Made by a program: the position numbers and the translations under genes | Source: Spirochaetota bacterium | Lineage (GTDB): Bacteria; Spirochaetota; Spirochaetia; Treponematales; Rectinemataceae | DNA length: 63,089 nt | Reading direction: 5' to 3' | NCBI GenBank assembly: GCA_026398595.1 | Contig: JAPLSO010000033.1 | Location: 170,940 to 234,028 of the forward strand | In this document: positions 9,043 to 17,658 of the stretch, piece by piece | How the letters are laid out: each line of letters starts with the position of its first letter | Position numbering within the stretch: position 1 is the first letter of the stretch | The notes under the pieces: generated by a model | What the model saw: only the letters and a program-made list of their open reading frames with translations | Told to the model about the DNA's origin: nothing | Databases searched by the model: none

Positions 9043-10512
9043 CTAGTTACAGCCCAAGGACGTAATCGCGGATTCAACACGAACGAGGCATTCCGCCGTT
9101 CCGAGAAGTCTCATCGATTCGAAGAGAGGCGGACTCACCCGGGAACCGGTGATCGCCACCCTCAGGGGCATGAGAAGATCGCCCAACTTGGCCCCGATCT
9201 CAACGGCTCGCGCCTTGAATTTTTCTTCGGCCGCCGAAATCTCGGAGAAATCGCAGGATGGAAGAAGACGGGCGTCCTCGCGGAGAAGTTCGATGGTCCG
9301 CGCCTTGTCCAGCTTCTTGGGAATGAACTCCTCCGTTGCCGCTGTTTTCGGCCTCCCGTGGAGATACGCCATCATCGCCGGAGCCCCAGAAAGGAGCTTA
9401 AGCCTTTCGCGGATCAGGGGCATGGCTGCCAGATCCAGGGCGTCAGCAGCCGGATCGTCTTCGGTCCTCGTTCCGGCATCGACGAGGAAGGGTTTGACAA
9501 GGGCCGCAAGTTCGGCGTCGGATTTCTGGCGTATGTACTGACCATTGAACCAGTCCAGCTTTTGGTAGTCGAAGACGGCCGGGGCTTTGTTCAGCTTCTC
9601 AATTCTGAAGAGTCCCTCCATCTCCTTGAGGCTGAAAAGTTCCCTGCCCTCTTCGAAGGAGCAGCCTAGATGCGCGATGTAGTTGATGAGAGCCTCGGGT
9701 AGGTAACCTGACTTTCTGAACTCGTTGACCGAGGTTGCCCCGTGCCTTTTTGAGAGCTTATGGCCGTCCTGTCCCAGGACCATGGGAAGATGGCAGAGTT
9801 CGGGCATCTGCCAGCCGAAGGCGTCATACATAATTTTATGCAAGGGCGCCGAAGGAAGCCACTCCTGTGCCCTCATAACCTGAGTGATACCCATGAGGTG
9901 GTCGTCAACGACATTGGCGAGGTGATACGTTGGGAAGCCGTCAGATTTGAGGAGTATGGGATCGGGGCTGATATCCTCGTTTTTCCACTCGATCCGTCCC
10001 AGGAGCCTGTCTTCAAAGACAGTCGTTCCTTCCATGGGTATCTTGAGGCGTATGACCCTACCCTTGCCCTGGGCAAGGAATTCGTCGACTTCGGCTTTGC
10101 CGAGGTTCCTGCAGTGCCTGTCATAACCCTGATCGCCCGACTTGTTCTTGGCCTGATCCTCCCGCAAGCTGGCCAGCCTCTCCTCATCGCAGAAACAGTA
10201 ATAGGCTTTATCCATGACGACGAGATTCTCTGCGTATTTCCTGTAAAGATCGAAGCGTTCGGACTGAATGTAGGGTCCTACCGGGCCGCCCACGTCGGAG
10301 CCCTCATCCCAATAGAAGCCTATCCATTTAAATGTATCGTACAGGTTCTGGACGTAGGCGTCGGAAAAGCGGGTTCTGTCCGTGTCTTCGAGTCTCAGAA
10401 TGAAGGTTCCGCCGGTTGACCGGGCGTAGAGATAGTTGATGAGAGCTGTTCTCAGCCCCCCGATATGCTGGTTGCCCGTAGGAGAAGGTGCATATCTGAC
10501 TCTTATGCCCAT
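9043..10512 (-). CDS. gltX: Glutamyl-tRNA synthetase
   Basis: It charges tRNA-Glu with glutamate. The 489-residue protein starts VRYAPSPTGNQHIGGLRTAL (HIGH as HIGG, usual for GluRS), has RLEDTDRTR, and carries the KMSKS loop as KLSKRHG. A helical bacterial-type anticodon domain follows. With glnS next door it would be expected to discriminate against tRNA-Gln; this is inference. AGAGGT lies before the ATG. The cognate tRNA-Glu gene is at 40.75 kb. Confidence 0.95.
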   Translation of the reverse strand: MGIRVRYAPSPTGNQHIGGLRTALINYLYARSTGGTFILRLEDTDRTRFSDAYVQNLYDTFKWIGFYWDEGSDVGGPVGPYIQSERFDLYRKYAENLVVMDKAYYCFCDEERLASLREDQAKNKSGDQGYDRHCRNLGKAEVDEFLAQGKGRVIRLKIPMEGTTVFEDRLLGRIEWKNEDISPDPILLKSDGFPTYHLANVVDDHLMGITQVMRAQEWLPSAPLHKIMYDAFGWQMPELCHLPMVLGQDGHKLSKRHGATSVNEFRKSGYLPEALINYIAHLGCSFEEGRELFSLKEMEGLFRIEKLNKAPAVFDYQKLDWFNGQYIRQKSDAELAALVKPFLVDAGTRTEDDPAADALDLAAMPLIRERLKLLSGAPAMMAYLHGRPKTAATEEFIPKKLDKARTIELLREDARLLPSCDFSEISAAEEKFKARAVEIGAKLGDLLMPLRVAITGSRVSPPLFESMRLLGTAECLVRVESAITSLGCN

Positions 10513-10600
10513 CGTTGACCTCTTGTAGTAAGCGATGGACGAGTATAGCCCCTCATCGGGGCTTGCATCAAGAATGATGCCGCATCAAGGATTTGCTCCG

Positions 10601-10975
10601 CTAGGGGCCGAAGCCCGATGCGAGCTTTTGAGCGGCCAGGATGAGCGCGAGGGGAACGAGGCTGAGGAGAGCGAGCAGAAAATCCCCGATGGCGGGAAGC
10701 GGTTTCACTTGCGCTAGGCCTAGAAAGCCGTTCATAATGCCGAGGAAGAAAATTCCCCAGCTCGCAAGGCAGAATCCAAATGCCGAGATAAGAGCCAGAA
10801 CTCTCAGATAGCTGTCTTCCCAAGAAGCCTGGTCCGTAGAGAAGAGGAGCCTTGAGCCCACGGCGAGCATGAGAATCAAGACCGAGGCCAGGCCGGCTCC
10901 CTTGAATACCAGTACCGCCTTGCCCGTCGCGGAATGCGGCTCTTGAGGAATTTTCGCTTCAGTCGATTTGTCCAT
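10601..10975 (-). CDS. Small membrane protein of unknown function
   Basis: I do not recognise this 124-residue protein. It has a polar 20-residue start followed by three strongly hydrophobic segments, at roughly residues 24-46, 58-83 and 95-115. It would therefore be a small inner-membrane protein with no enzymatic motif. It is read divergently from the HIT gene, 47 bases away, across an inverted repeat GTATG-TTAG-CATAC (10983-10996) that could serve either promoter. It lies 88 bases upstream of gltX in the same direction. Confidence 0.6.
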   Translation of the reverse strand: MDKSTEAKIPQEPHSATGKAVLVFKGAGLASVLILMLAVGSRLLFSTDQASWEDSYLRVLALISAFGFCLASWGIFFLGIMNGFLGLAQVKPLPAIGDFLLALLSLVPLALILAAQKLASGFGP

Positions 10976-11022
10976 CGGCCTCGTATGTTAGCATACTTGG
11001 TCTTTCAAAAGTAGGAGGAGGG

Positions 11023-11499
11023 ATGGAGTATTTCTTCAACTTCGACAAGGTAGGCTATTTGAAAGGCTCTCGGCCCAAGGGCTGCATCCTCTGCCTCATC
11101 CGAGAAGACTCACCCGACGTGGATAAACTCGTCGTCTACGAGAGCCTCTTCTGCGTAGCCACTCTTAACCTCTACCCCTACAACCCGGGCCATCTCCTTG
11201 TCTTCCCCAAGCGCCACCTGACCGATGTCCGCTCCCTGGGCGCCGATGAAAAGGGTGACCTGGATAGGACGAGAGACCTCTGTCTGGACGCCTTGGACAA
11301 GGTCATGGCTCCTCAAGGCTACAATATAGGATTCAACCAGGGCCTGGCTGCGGGAGGAAGCATCGAACACCTTCATCTTCACATTATCCCCAGATATAAA
11401 AACGAATTGGGGATAGCCGATCTCATAGGCGGTAAGAAAGTCCTGGTCCAGAATCCCCTCGAGACCCAGGCTCGTCTACGCGAGGCGCTGGGATCCTAG
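11023..11499 (+). CDS. HIT-family nucleotide hydrolase/transferase
   Basis: This 158-residue histidine-triad protein has the signature HLHLHIIPR near residue 117, where the middle His is the nucleophile. It also has CILC at residues 24-27, a zinc-binding pair seen in Ap4A-phosphorylase-like and HIT-like proteins. It probably acts on dinucleoside polyphosphates or AMP conjugates; the substrate cannot be read from sequence. The ribosome-binding site is GGAGGAGGG. Its last 24 bases overlap the end of convergent thiN with no terminator between. Confidence 0.88.
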   Translation: MEYFFNFDKVGYLKGSRPKGCILCLIREDSPDVDKLVVYESLFCVATLNLYPYNPGHLLVFPKRHLTDVRSLGADEKGDLDRTRDLCLDALDKVMAPQGYNIGFNQGLAAGGSIEHLHLHIIPRYKNELGIADLIGGKKVLVQNPLETQARLREALGS

Positions 11500-12153
11500 G
11501 GGGAGAACAACAATAAGGGCTGTGTTCCCCGCCCGGATTCGGATCCGTTCAGCGATCGCGACATTGCTGATGCCAAATTCTCCCGCCGTCCAAACGAGCC
11601 CATCAAGCGGCCATTTTAAACCTTCGGACGACATAAACTCGCTCGCCTGGCGCAGGGGGAACACCGAAACAATCTCGCCTTTCCCCACCTTGAAATATCC
11701 CTTTTCGTATCCCTCAAGTCTGTAAATCGACTCTGCTGATGTATGCCACTCGTCGGGATGCTGCTCTCTGCCTAAGATGCTGATGAGTCCGATGAGGTGA
11801 TCGAGGCGGCCGCCCCCACCGCCGGCCAGGACGATCTTGCCTGCCCCTTTTTGATAAGCTTGCGCAAGAGCGATTTCGGTGTCCGTGGCATCCTTGTCGA
11901 TCGGATACTGTAGTATGTGCTCTTTTTCATACAAAGACAGACTCGCTCTGTCGTTGATACTGTCGAAATCGCCCACGATAAGGTCGGGTACGATGCCGGC
12001 GGCGCGGGAAGCGTCGAAGCCTGAGTCCGCGGCGATGATGAGATCGGCGGATTCGGCCAGATGACGCAGGATAGGTGCGGAGGGGCATTCGCCTCCAGTT
12101 ATCACGAGAGTTTTCACTAAAATAGGGTGCGTTTGAGCCTTGGTCCTTGTCAA
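11476..12153 (-). CDS. thiN: Thiamine pyrophosphokinase
   Basis: It transfers pyrophosphate from ATP to thiamine, giving TPP. The motifs are IIAADSGFDASRAAGIVPD, VGDFDSI and DKDATDTEIAL, then AGGGGGRLDHLIG, all conserved in TPK. The open frame starts at a TTG (225 residues). A GTG at 12115-12117 gives a 213-residue protein starting right before TLVITGG, where homologues usually begin, and is an equally good choice. With the riboswitch-controlled importer at 22.7 kb it forms a thiamine salvage route. Confidence 0.9.
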   Translation of the reverse strand: MTRTKAQTHPILVKTLVITGGECPSAPILRHLAESADLIIAADSGFDASRAAGIVPDLIVGDFDSINDRASLSLYEKEHILQYPIDKDATDTEIALAQAYQKGAGKIVLAGGGGGRLDHLIGLISILGREQHPDEWHTSAESIYRLEGYEKGYFKVGKGEIVSVFPLRQASEFMSSEGLKWPLDGLVWTAGEFGISNVAIAERIRIRAGNTALIVVLPLGSQRLA

Positions 12154-12168
12154 GAACCCCGCATTCGA

Positions 12169-12198
12169 TGGACAAAGTCTGAAATTTGACTATAGAAT
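12169..12198 (+). promoter_or_regulatory. Candidate promoter for cca
   Basis: TGGACA (12169-12174) is followed by TATAGA after 16 bases or TAGAAT after 18. It sits about 45 bases ahead of the preferred cca start and inside the longer upstream extension of that frame, which argues for the shorter protein. Confidence 0.35.
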
Positions 12199-12241
12199 CC
12201 TGCCCGAGGCTGCAGATCAAGGCTGCAATCGACGCCTCGGG

Positions 12242-13624
12242 ATGGAAATGGGGAACATAAGTCCGCGATACCGGGTACCTAAGGAAATACGCACCATAGC
12301 CGATGTCCTGCGACGCAAGGGCAGAAAGACCTATATAGTGGGAGGCGCCCTGAGGGATCACTTCCTGGGGCGCGGTGAGACCAACGATATAGATCTGGCG
12401 ACCGACGCGACGCCAACGGAGATCTTGGAGCTTTTCCCCCGGGTTATCCCCACAGGGATAAAGCATGGGACAGTGACCATTCTTTTAAGAGCCCTGCAGG
12501 TAGAAATGACGACACTGCGGGTGGAAAAAGGATATTCCGATGGCAGGCGGCCTGATTCGATCGACTTCGTGAAAGATATTGCCGAGGATCTTTCGCGGAG
12601 GGACTTCACCATGAACGCCATGGCCTTGGAAGTACCCTCAGAGGAGTTCTTCGATCCATTCAGCGGCAGAATCGATATCGGCAATAAAAAGATCCGGAGT
12701 GTCGGCAATGCTGCGGCGCGTTTTACCGAAGACGGCCTGCGTCCCTTGCGGGCGATTCGTTTCGCCGCCCAGTTGGGCTTCGATATCGACGACGACACAC
12801 TATCGGCCATTCCCCCGTCCATCCCAACCTTCAGAAAAGTCTCGGCCGAACGTATACGGGACGAGTTCGGAAAACTGCTCGTCTCCACCAGGCCGGCCTC
12901 CGGGCTGGCTCTCCTCGAAGCAACGGGCCTGCTCTCGGAGATCCTGCCCGAACTCGTCCCCGCCCGAGGCTGTCTCCAGAAAGGCCTCCATGCCTACGAC
13001 GTACTCGACCATCTTTTTCTCGCCGTTCAAGCCTCCCCGCCAGATCTAGGCTTAAGACTGGCAGCCCTTTTCCATGACGCGGGAAAACCTGCATCGATGA
13101 TTCTGGGCGAAAACGACATCCCCAGCTTCCACGGGCACGAGGTAATCTCGGAAACCTTGGCCCTCAGGGCGATGCGGCGTCTTCGTTTCCCCAACGATAC
13201 GATAGCCAGAGTCTGCCACCTTATTGCCCAGCATATGTTCCATTACGGTCCAGAATGGACGGATGCGGCTGTGCGCAGGTTCATTGCGCGGGCAGGAGTA
13301 GACAGCATCGAGGACCTTTTATACCTACGGATAGCTGATACTGCGGCAACTGCGGGCACAGCTCCTGACCCTTATTCCGTGGAGGATTTCAGGAACAGAA
13401 TCGTCTCGGTCAAGTCCAAGGATTCGGCCTTCAGAATAAAGGATCTCGCCATCAACGGGAACGATCTGGCAGCCATCGGCTTCCCGCGCGGCCCGGCTAT
13501 GGGAAGAATCCTAAACGAGCTGCTCGAAACCGTCCTCGACGACCCCGACCAGAATACGATAGAAAAGCTCAGCAACATTGCCACGTCACTGCGCGACAGG
13601 CTCGGCCTTTCAAACAAGATTTAG
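12242..13624 (+). CDS. cca: CCA-adding tRNA nucleotidyltransferase with HD domain
   Basis: It adds or repairs the 3' CCA of tRNAs. The class II nucleotidyltransferase head is clear: GGALRDHFLGR, then the metal-binding NDIDLATDATP, and SRRDFTMNAMAL. A C-terminal HD domain with LAALFHDAGKP follows, a fusion seen in many CCA enzymes. I start at 12242 (460 residues); another in-frame ATG lies two codons on. The open frame reaches back to 12140, but that part is unlike the family and covers a likely promoter. All eight tRNA genes in the window lack an encoded CCA, so this activity is needed. The 3' end faces rnc with only 8 bases between. Confidence 0.92.
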   Translation: MEMGNISPRYRVPKEIRTIADVLRRKGRKTYIVGGALRDHFLGRGETNDIDLATDATPTEILELFPRVIPTGIKHGTVTILLRALQVEMTTLRVEKGYSDGRRPDSIDFVKDIAEDLSRRDFTMNAMALEVPSEEFFDPFSGRIDIGNKKIRSVGNAAARFTEDGLRPLRAIRFAAQLGFDIDDDTLSAIPPSIPTFRKVSAERIRDEFGKLLVSTRPASGLALLEATGLLSEILPELVPARGCLQKGLHAYDVLDHLFLAVQASPPDLGLRLAALFHDAGKPASMILGENDIPSFHGHEVISETLALRAMRRLRFPNDTIARVCHLIAQHMFHYGPEWTDAAVRRFIARAGVDSIEDLLYLRIADTAATAGTAPDPYSVEDFRNRIVSVKSKDSAFRIKDLAINGNDLAAIGFPRGPAMGRILNELLETVLDDPDQNTIEKLSNIATSLRDRLGLSNKI

Positions 13625-13632
13625 GAAAGGGG

Positions 13633-14373
13633 CTAGAGGCCGATGATCTCGTCCAGTCGAGAGGAAATGAGCGGGCTCTCAGCCTTGAGCGCCGTATAGA
13701 GGCTTTCGGCAGCCGCCTGCTCGGCCTCTTTCTTCGTGTGTCCCGAACAGGGGCCGAATTTCCTGCCGTCGAGGGTGGAGCTGACCCAGAAGACCATCGC
13801 GTGCACAGGCCCCTCCGAACTTTCGAGGATATACAGGGGAAGACCCTTCGAATATTTTTGCGCGTATTCCTGGACTATAGTCTTGAAGTCCTTGGAGGGA
13901 GAACTCAGCGCCTGCCGCAAGGGCTCTTCAAAAAGGCGCTCGACGAGTGTTTCGGCTTCGTTCATGCCTTTGTCGATGAAGACAGCGCCTATAAGAGCTT
14001 CAAGGGCGTCGGCAATGATAGCCTTTTTATTTCTTCCCCCCGAGAGTTCCTCGCCTCGTCCAAGGTTCAAGACTGCGGGGATTCCGATGCGTGAAGCGAT
14101 CTCGGCCAGACACGGTTCTGAAACGAGAAGGCTTTTAAGGCGCGACAATTCCCCTTCCGGGCTATCGGCGAGGCGCCGATAGAGGACGAAGGCTATCGTT
14201 TGCCCCAGGACAGCATCGCCGAGAAACTCCATTCGCTCATTGTGCCTTTGGCCAGGAGAGTGCAGGTTTTCGTTGACGGAAGATCGATGGGTGAGCGCTG
14301 AGTCCAAAAGCCCAATATCGGTGAAGGAAAGGCCTATGCTTTTTTGGAAGTTTTCGAGGACCGAGAAGCGCAT
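13633..14373 (-). CDS. rnc: Ribonuclease III
   Basis: It cleaves double-stranded RNA during rRNA and mRNA maturation. The RNase III signature is ERMEFLGDAVLGQ, with the second acidic site at ADALEALIGAVFIDKG; a C-terminal dsRNA-binding domain ends HTKKEAEQAAAESLY. Start chosen at 14373 (246 residues) because AAGGTGG lies 5 bases upstream; an ATG five codons earlier has no site. It is the last gene of rpmF-acpP-rnc, a common order, though the plsX/fab genes often found there are absent. Confidence 0.95.
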   Translation of the reverse strand: MRFSVLENFQKSIGLSFTDIGLLDSALTHRSSVNENLHSPGQRHNERMEFLGDAVLGQTIAFVLYRRLADSPEGELSRLKSLLVSEPCLAEIASRIGIPAVLNLGRGEELSGGRNKKAIIADALEALIGAVFIDKGMNEAETLVERLFEEPLRQALSSPSKDFKTIVQEYAQKYSKGLPLYILESSEGPVHAMVFWVSSTLDGRKFGPCSGHTKKEAEQAAAESLYTALKAESPLISSRLDEIIGL

Positions 14374-14436
14374 CGAGCCACCTTTCATACGGGTAACCGT
14401 CTCAAGGGGCTCATTCGCGCTTCGGGAAGGAAGGTC

Positions 14437-14673
14437 CTATTTGACCTGAGTCTTGATGAAATCGTAGGCGTCGCGGACTGTCTCGAATTCATTCGCCTTT
14501 TCGTCGGGAATCTGAATCCCAAGCTCTTCCTCGATCCCGTAAACGAGTTCATAGGTATCGAGGGAATCCGCACCGAGGTCCTGCCTGAAGCTCGCATCGA
14601 GAGTTATCTTGCTCTCTTCAATTTCAAGCTTATCGGCGATGATCTTCTTGATCCTCTCAAAGAGTTCGTCCAT
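14437..14673 (-). CDS. acpP: Acyl carrier protein
   Basis: This is the small acidic carrier of fatty-acid synthesis, 78 residues. The phosphopantetheine attachment site is Ser37 in DLGADSLDTYELV, and the helices are those of bacterial ACP. AAGGAG lies upstream of two adjacent ATGs (14676 and 14673); the second gives the better 7-base spacing. The upstream part of the frame overlaps rpmF and is not coding. It follows rpmF after 11 bases. CoaD, which makes the CoA precursor of the prosthetic group, is encoded nearby. Confidence 0.95.
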   Translation of the reverse strand: MDELFERIKKIIADKLEIEESKITLDASFRQDLGADSLDTYELVYGIEEELGIQIPDEKANEFETVRDAYDFIKTQVK

Positions 14674-14684
14674 CATTGTTCTCC

Positions 14685-14870
14685 TTATTTGGACTCGGGA
14701 GTGATGATCTGTTTCCCCCGATAGAATCCGCATTTAGGACAGATTCTATGGAGAAGTACGGGGTTTCCGCAGTTGCCGCACTTCACAAGCGTCGGAGCCG
14801 TGAGTTTCATGTTCACGGCGCGGCGTCGGCGCGTCCTCGCTTTTGAAGTCCTAAACTTAGGTACAGCCAT
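14685..14870 (-). CDS. rpmF: Ribosomal protein L32
   Basis: This large-subunit ribosomal protein has 61 residues. It starts MAVPKFRTSKARTRRRRA and has the four-cysteine zinc knuckle CGNCG...CPKCG near residues 36-52, so it is the zinc-binding form. GAGGT precedes the ATG by about six bases. It is the first gene of rpmF-acpP-rnc, behind a good promoter. Confidence 0.96.
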   Translation of the reverse strand: MAVPKFRTSKARTRRRRAVNMKLTAPTLVKCGNCGNPVLLHRICPKCGFYRGKQIITPESK

Positions 14871-14914
14871 GATATAACCTCATCTATTCTGCGTTTCATC
14901 CAGTACAACTGGCG

Positions 14915-14943
14915 ACGATATACAAATGCGCGATTTTTGTCAA
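14915..14943 (-). promoter_or_regulatory. Promoter of rpmF-acpP-rnc
   Basis: Reading the minus strand, a perfect TTGACA (14943-14938) is followed after 17 bases by TATCGT (14920-14915). The predicted transcript would start about 38 bases ahead of rpmF. It lies in the 112-base gap between coaD and rpmF. Confidence 0.5.
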
Positions 14944-14982
14944 GAGCGGGAAAGCCCTAGCGCGCACACTACACTACCCCAT

Positions 14983-15480
14983 TTACGTTTGTTGTAGAAG
15001 AGGTCCATAGCGCTTTTCCAGTTCTTTTTGCACGAGTTCGGGGACGATGCCGGGAGGCAATCGCCTCCACGCCAGGAGCTCCCGAACCGTCGAGGAACTG
15101 ATGTCCTGAAGCTCAGGCTTAGAAAACATCACTATCGTCTCGAGGGAAGGCTGAAGCCTCTGGTTCATAGTAGCCATGCCCTGTTCATACGGGATCTCGA
15201 CCGATGTTCGAACGCTTCGCAGGAGTACCTTGCAGGAATGCTCGACGGCGTAGTCAGCCAAGAGGCCGTCGCAGAGATCGACGACCACGTTGGCCAAGCC
15301 GAGGTCCGAGATAAGGTGCCGCAGCATCTTTTGCCTTTCTTCGGGGGAGAAGATGGCTTCCTTGCGTATATTTTTGGCGAGGACAACCCTGAGTTCCTCG
15401 AACATGCCTGATCCCCTTGATATAATATCAACGTGTCCCCAGGTCGGGGGATCGAAACTGCCTGCGAAGATCGCTTTCAT
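14983..15480 (-). CDS. coaD: Phosphopantetheine adenylyltransferase
   Basis: It catalyses the fourth step of CoA synthesis: 4'-phosphopantetheine plus ATP to dephospho-CoA. The nucleotidyltransferase motif is GSFDPPTWGH (T-x-G-H form). Near the C terminus SKPELQDISSSTVRELL is the conserved ISSS(T/S) region. I start at the ATG at 15480 (165 residues), matching the usual MKAIFAGSFDP; the extra 29 codons upstream overlap the promoter region of divergent lnt. Confidence 0.95.
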   Translation of the reverse strand: MKAIFAGSFDPPTWGHVDIISRGSGMFEELRVVLAKNIRKEAIFSPEERQKMLRHLISDLGLANVVVDLCDGLLADYAVEHSCKVLLRSVRTSVEIPYEQGMATMNQRLQPSLETIVMFSKPELQDISSSTVRELLAWRRLPPGIVPELVQKELEKRYGPLLQQT

Positions 15481-15599
15481 TTCGCACAATGTAGTCTCGC
15501 CCTTTTCCCTCGTCAATACTGTCCCAAACAACCGCTTTCTGTCATACTTGCAAAAGGCCGATGCCACTGCCTTATATGAATCAAGCCTGAGGGGTCGCG

Positions 15600-17207
15600 A
15601 TGCAGGTACTTCTCCAAGCGCTTTTTTCAGCCTTCCTCTTCGCCCTCGCCCTTCCCAACGACATCTTTCTCAAGGGATTTTGGCCCCTTGGTTTCATCGC
15701 GTTGGTGCCTCTCTATCAAGCCCTCAAGATGTCTAAAAGTTTCAGGCAGGCGGCGCTCTGCGGAGCAATATTCGGTTTGGTGAGCCATGCCCTCACCTCC
15801 TATTGGCTCTTCTTTTTCAGAGGATTCGCCTTCTGGACGCTGGGCACTACGACTATCGCATACGGAGTTATTTACGCCGCAGTAGCCTGCTATGCCTATT
15901 TTGTTCTAGGGGAAACGCCCGATTCATATAGGCCCTTTATCTTCGCCTTGGGCTGGGTCAGCCTTGAATTTCTCAAGTCCGTCGGATTTCTCGGCTATCC
16001 CTGGGGCCTCCTCGCGTATTCCTTGAGTTCCCAGCCCCTTCTGCTCCAGACGGCCGACCTGACGGGGACCTATGGGATAAGCTTCATTCTCGCCTTTATC
16101 TCGGCCACGCTGGCCGAAGGCAGAGGGATTGAAGGCGTTAAGACGAAGATCTTGCGAGGCTGGAGCCCCACCCTCATGATGCGGCAAGTCCTTGTCGCCG
16201 GTCTCCTCGCCTTCCTCACCCTCGGTTACGGCTTCTTAAGGCTCAACCAGGATATACCTGTGAAAAAGTCCTTCAGAGCGGCTCTTGTCCAGCAGAACAC
16301 CAATCCATGGATCTCGGGAGAATTGACCGCCCTCGCTTCCAATATATCACTTGGCCGCAAAGCCCTCTCCGAATCGTCGCAAAATGATGAAATAGCCTGC
16401 GATCTCGTCATCTTTTCGGAAACCAGCCTGAGGCGCCCCTACAAGGAATTCACAGCCTGGTTCGCAAAGAATCCGGCCGGCGATCCCCTGTCGGCCTTCC
16501 TTGCCGACTCGAAAGCCTTCCTGCTGACCGGCGCCCCGATCATTCTCGATTGGGAAAGTTATGCCGCGACCAACTCCACCATATTGATCTCGCCGAAGGG
16601 AGAGTTTCTCGGATCCTATGCTAAGATACATCCCGTCCCCTTCGCCGAAGCCATACCCTTCTGGGAATACGCCTGGTTCAGGAAATTCATGCAGGAGGTC
16701 ATAGGCCTCGACTCGGGCTGGGTCATGGGATCGGAACGCAAGGTCTTTCACATGCCCATCGCTGGTGGAAAAGACAGTATAGCCTTTTCCACGCCTATCT
16801 GTTTCGAGGATGCCTTCGCCGGTCTCTGCCGGCGCTATATCCTCGACGGAGCCGAACTTCTCATCAACCTGACGAACGATTCCTGGTCCGAACGCGAGAG
16901 TGCGCAGATGCAGCATTGGGCTATTGCACGCTTCAGAGCCATCGAGAACAGGAGAACCTTGGTTCGGAGCACAAACGCTGGCGTTTCCTGCATTATCGAC
17001 GCCAAAGGGCGCAACTTAGTAATCTTCCCCCAGTTCGTCCCCACTTCGGCCGTCGTAGATATACCTGTCTATGCCGAAAAGACCCCTACGCTTTATACCC
17101 GTTTCGGTGATTGGTTTGCTGTCCTGGCCTTGTCACTTTTCGTCCTCGGCTTCATTATTGATGGGGTGAAGGCTATCCGCAAAAGACGGCGAAACTCCGA
17201 GGCCTAA
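15600..17207 (+). CDS. lnt: Apolipoprotein N-acyltransferase
   Basis: This is the last step of lipoprotein maturation, adding the third acyl chain to the N-terminal cysteine in the inner membrane. The 535-residue protein has six or so hydrophobic segments in the first ~210 residues, a nitrilase-like periplasmic domain, and a final anchor helix near residue 510. The catalytic cysteine is Cys401 in PICFEDAFAG; the motif NLTNDSWS follows. GAGGGG precedes the ATG. Its presence supports a diderm cell with triacylated lipoproteins. Confidence 0.94.
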   Translation: MQVLLQALFSAFLFALALPNDIFLKGFWPLGFIALVPLYQALKMSKSFRQAALCGAIFGLVSHALTSYWLFFFRGFAFWTLGTTTIAYGVIYAAVACYAYFVLGETPDSYRPFIFALGWVSLEFLKSVGFLGYPWGLLAYSLSSQPLLLQTADLTGTYGISFILAFISATLAEGRGIEGVKTKILRGWSPTLMMRQVLVAGLLAFLTLGYGFLRLNQDIPVKKSFRAALVQQNTNPWISGELTALASNISLGRKALSESSQNDEIACDLVIFSETSLRRPYKEFTAWFAKNPAGDPLSAFLADSKAFLLTGAPIILDWESYAATNSTILISPKGEFLGSYAKIHPVPFAEAIPFWEYAWFRKFMQEVIGLDSGWVMGSERKVFHMPIAGGKDSIAFSTPICFEDAFAGLCRRYILDGAELLINLTNDSWSERESAQMQHWAIARFRAIENRRTLVRSTNAGVSCIIDAKGRNLVIFPQFVPTSAVVDIPVYAEKTPTLYTRFGDWFAVLALSLFVLGFIIDGVKAIRKRRRNSEA

Positions 17208-17251
17208 AGATTCGAGGGTTCTGTATCATCACCTTCACCAGGGAGGTTGCA

Positions 17252-17644
17252 GTGAGCATCAGCGAATACCTCGCTTCCGATCCCTTTGACGAACTTGTAC
17301 GCTACGGCGAACACGACGCGCTCGACGCCATCGGCTTCGTAGGAACCTTGCGCAAACACCCATACGACGCGGGAAAGTGCCTCCTTCTCTCGGGCCGACA
17401 GGAAAAACTCCCCTGGATCGAAGAGGGGCAGATCATCGAGTTCAGGATAAGCGATGTCTTCGGCGCGGACGAGATGCCCGCGATCGTCGACACGACTGGA
17501 TCCACCCGCACTCTTATCAGGCTATGGGTTCGCCGGGGTGCCCTCGCCCTCCGCTACGAACCCTTCGAGGTGGGCGAAAGACCGCTCGGGCCCAGGGAGT
17601 CAGAGGCGCTCAGGGCCAAACTCTTCCATCTTGCCCGGAGCTGA
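17252..17644 (+). CDS. Conserved-looking protein of unknown function
   Basis: I do not recognise this 130-residue, soluble, acidic protein. It has no signal peptide, membrane segment or cysteine cluster beyond one Cys. The sequence suggests a small beta-rich domain (EGQIIEFRISDVFG ... TLIRLWVRRGALALRYEPFE). It starts with GTG behind a clear GGGAGG site, so translation is plausible. It is 14 bases upstream of the radical SAM gene and 44 downstream of lnt, probably in the same transcript. Confidence 0.6.
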   Translation: MSISEYLASDPFDELVRYGEHDALDAIGFVGTLRKHPYDAGKCLLLSGRQEKLPWIEEGQIIEFRISDVFGADEMPAIVDTTGSTRTLIRLWVRRGALALRYEPFEVGERPLGPRESEALRAKLFHLARS

Positions 17645-17658
17645 AGAAGCCTGAAGCC

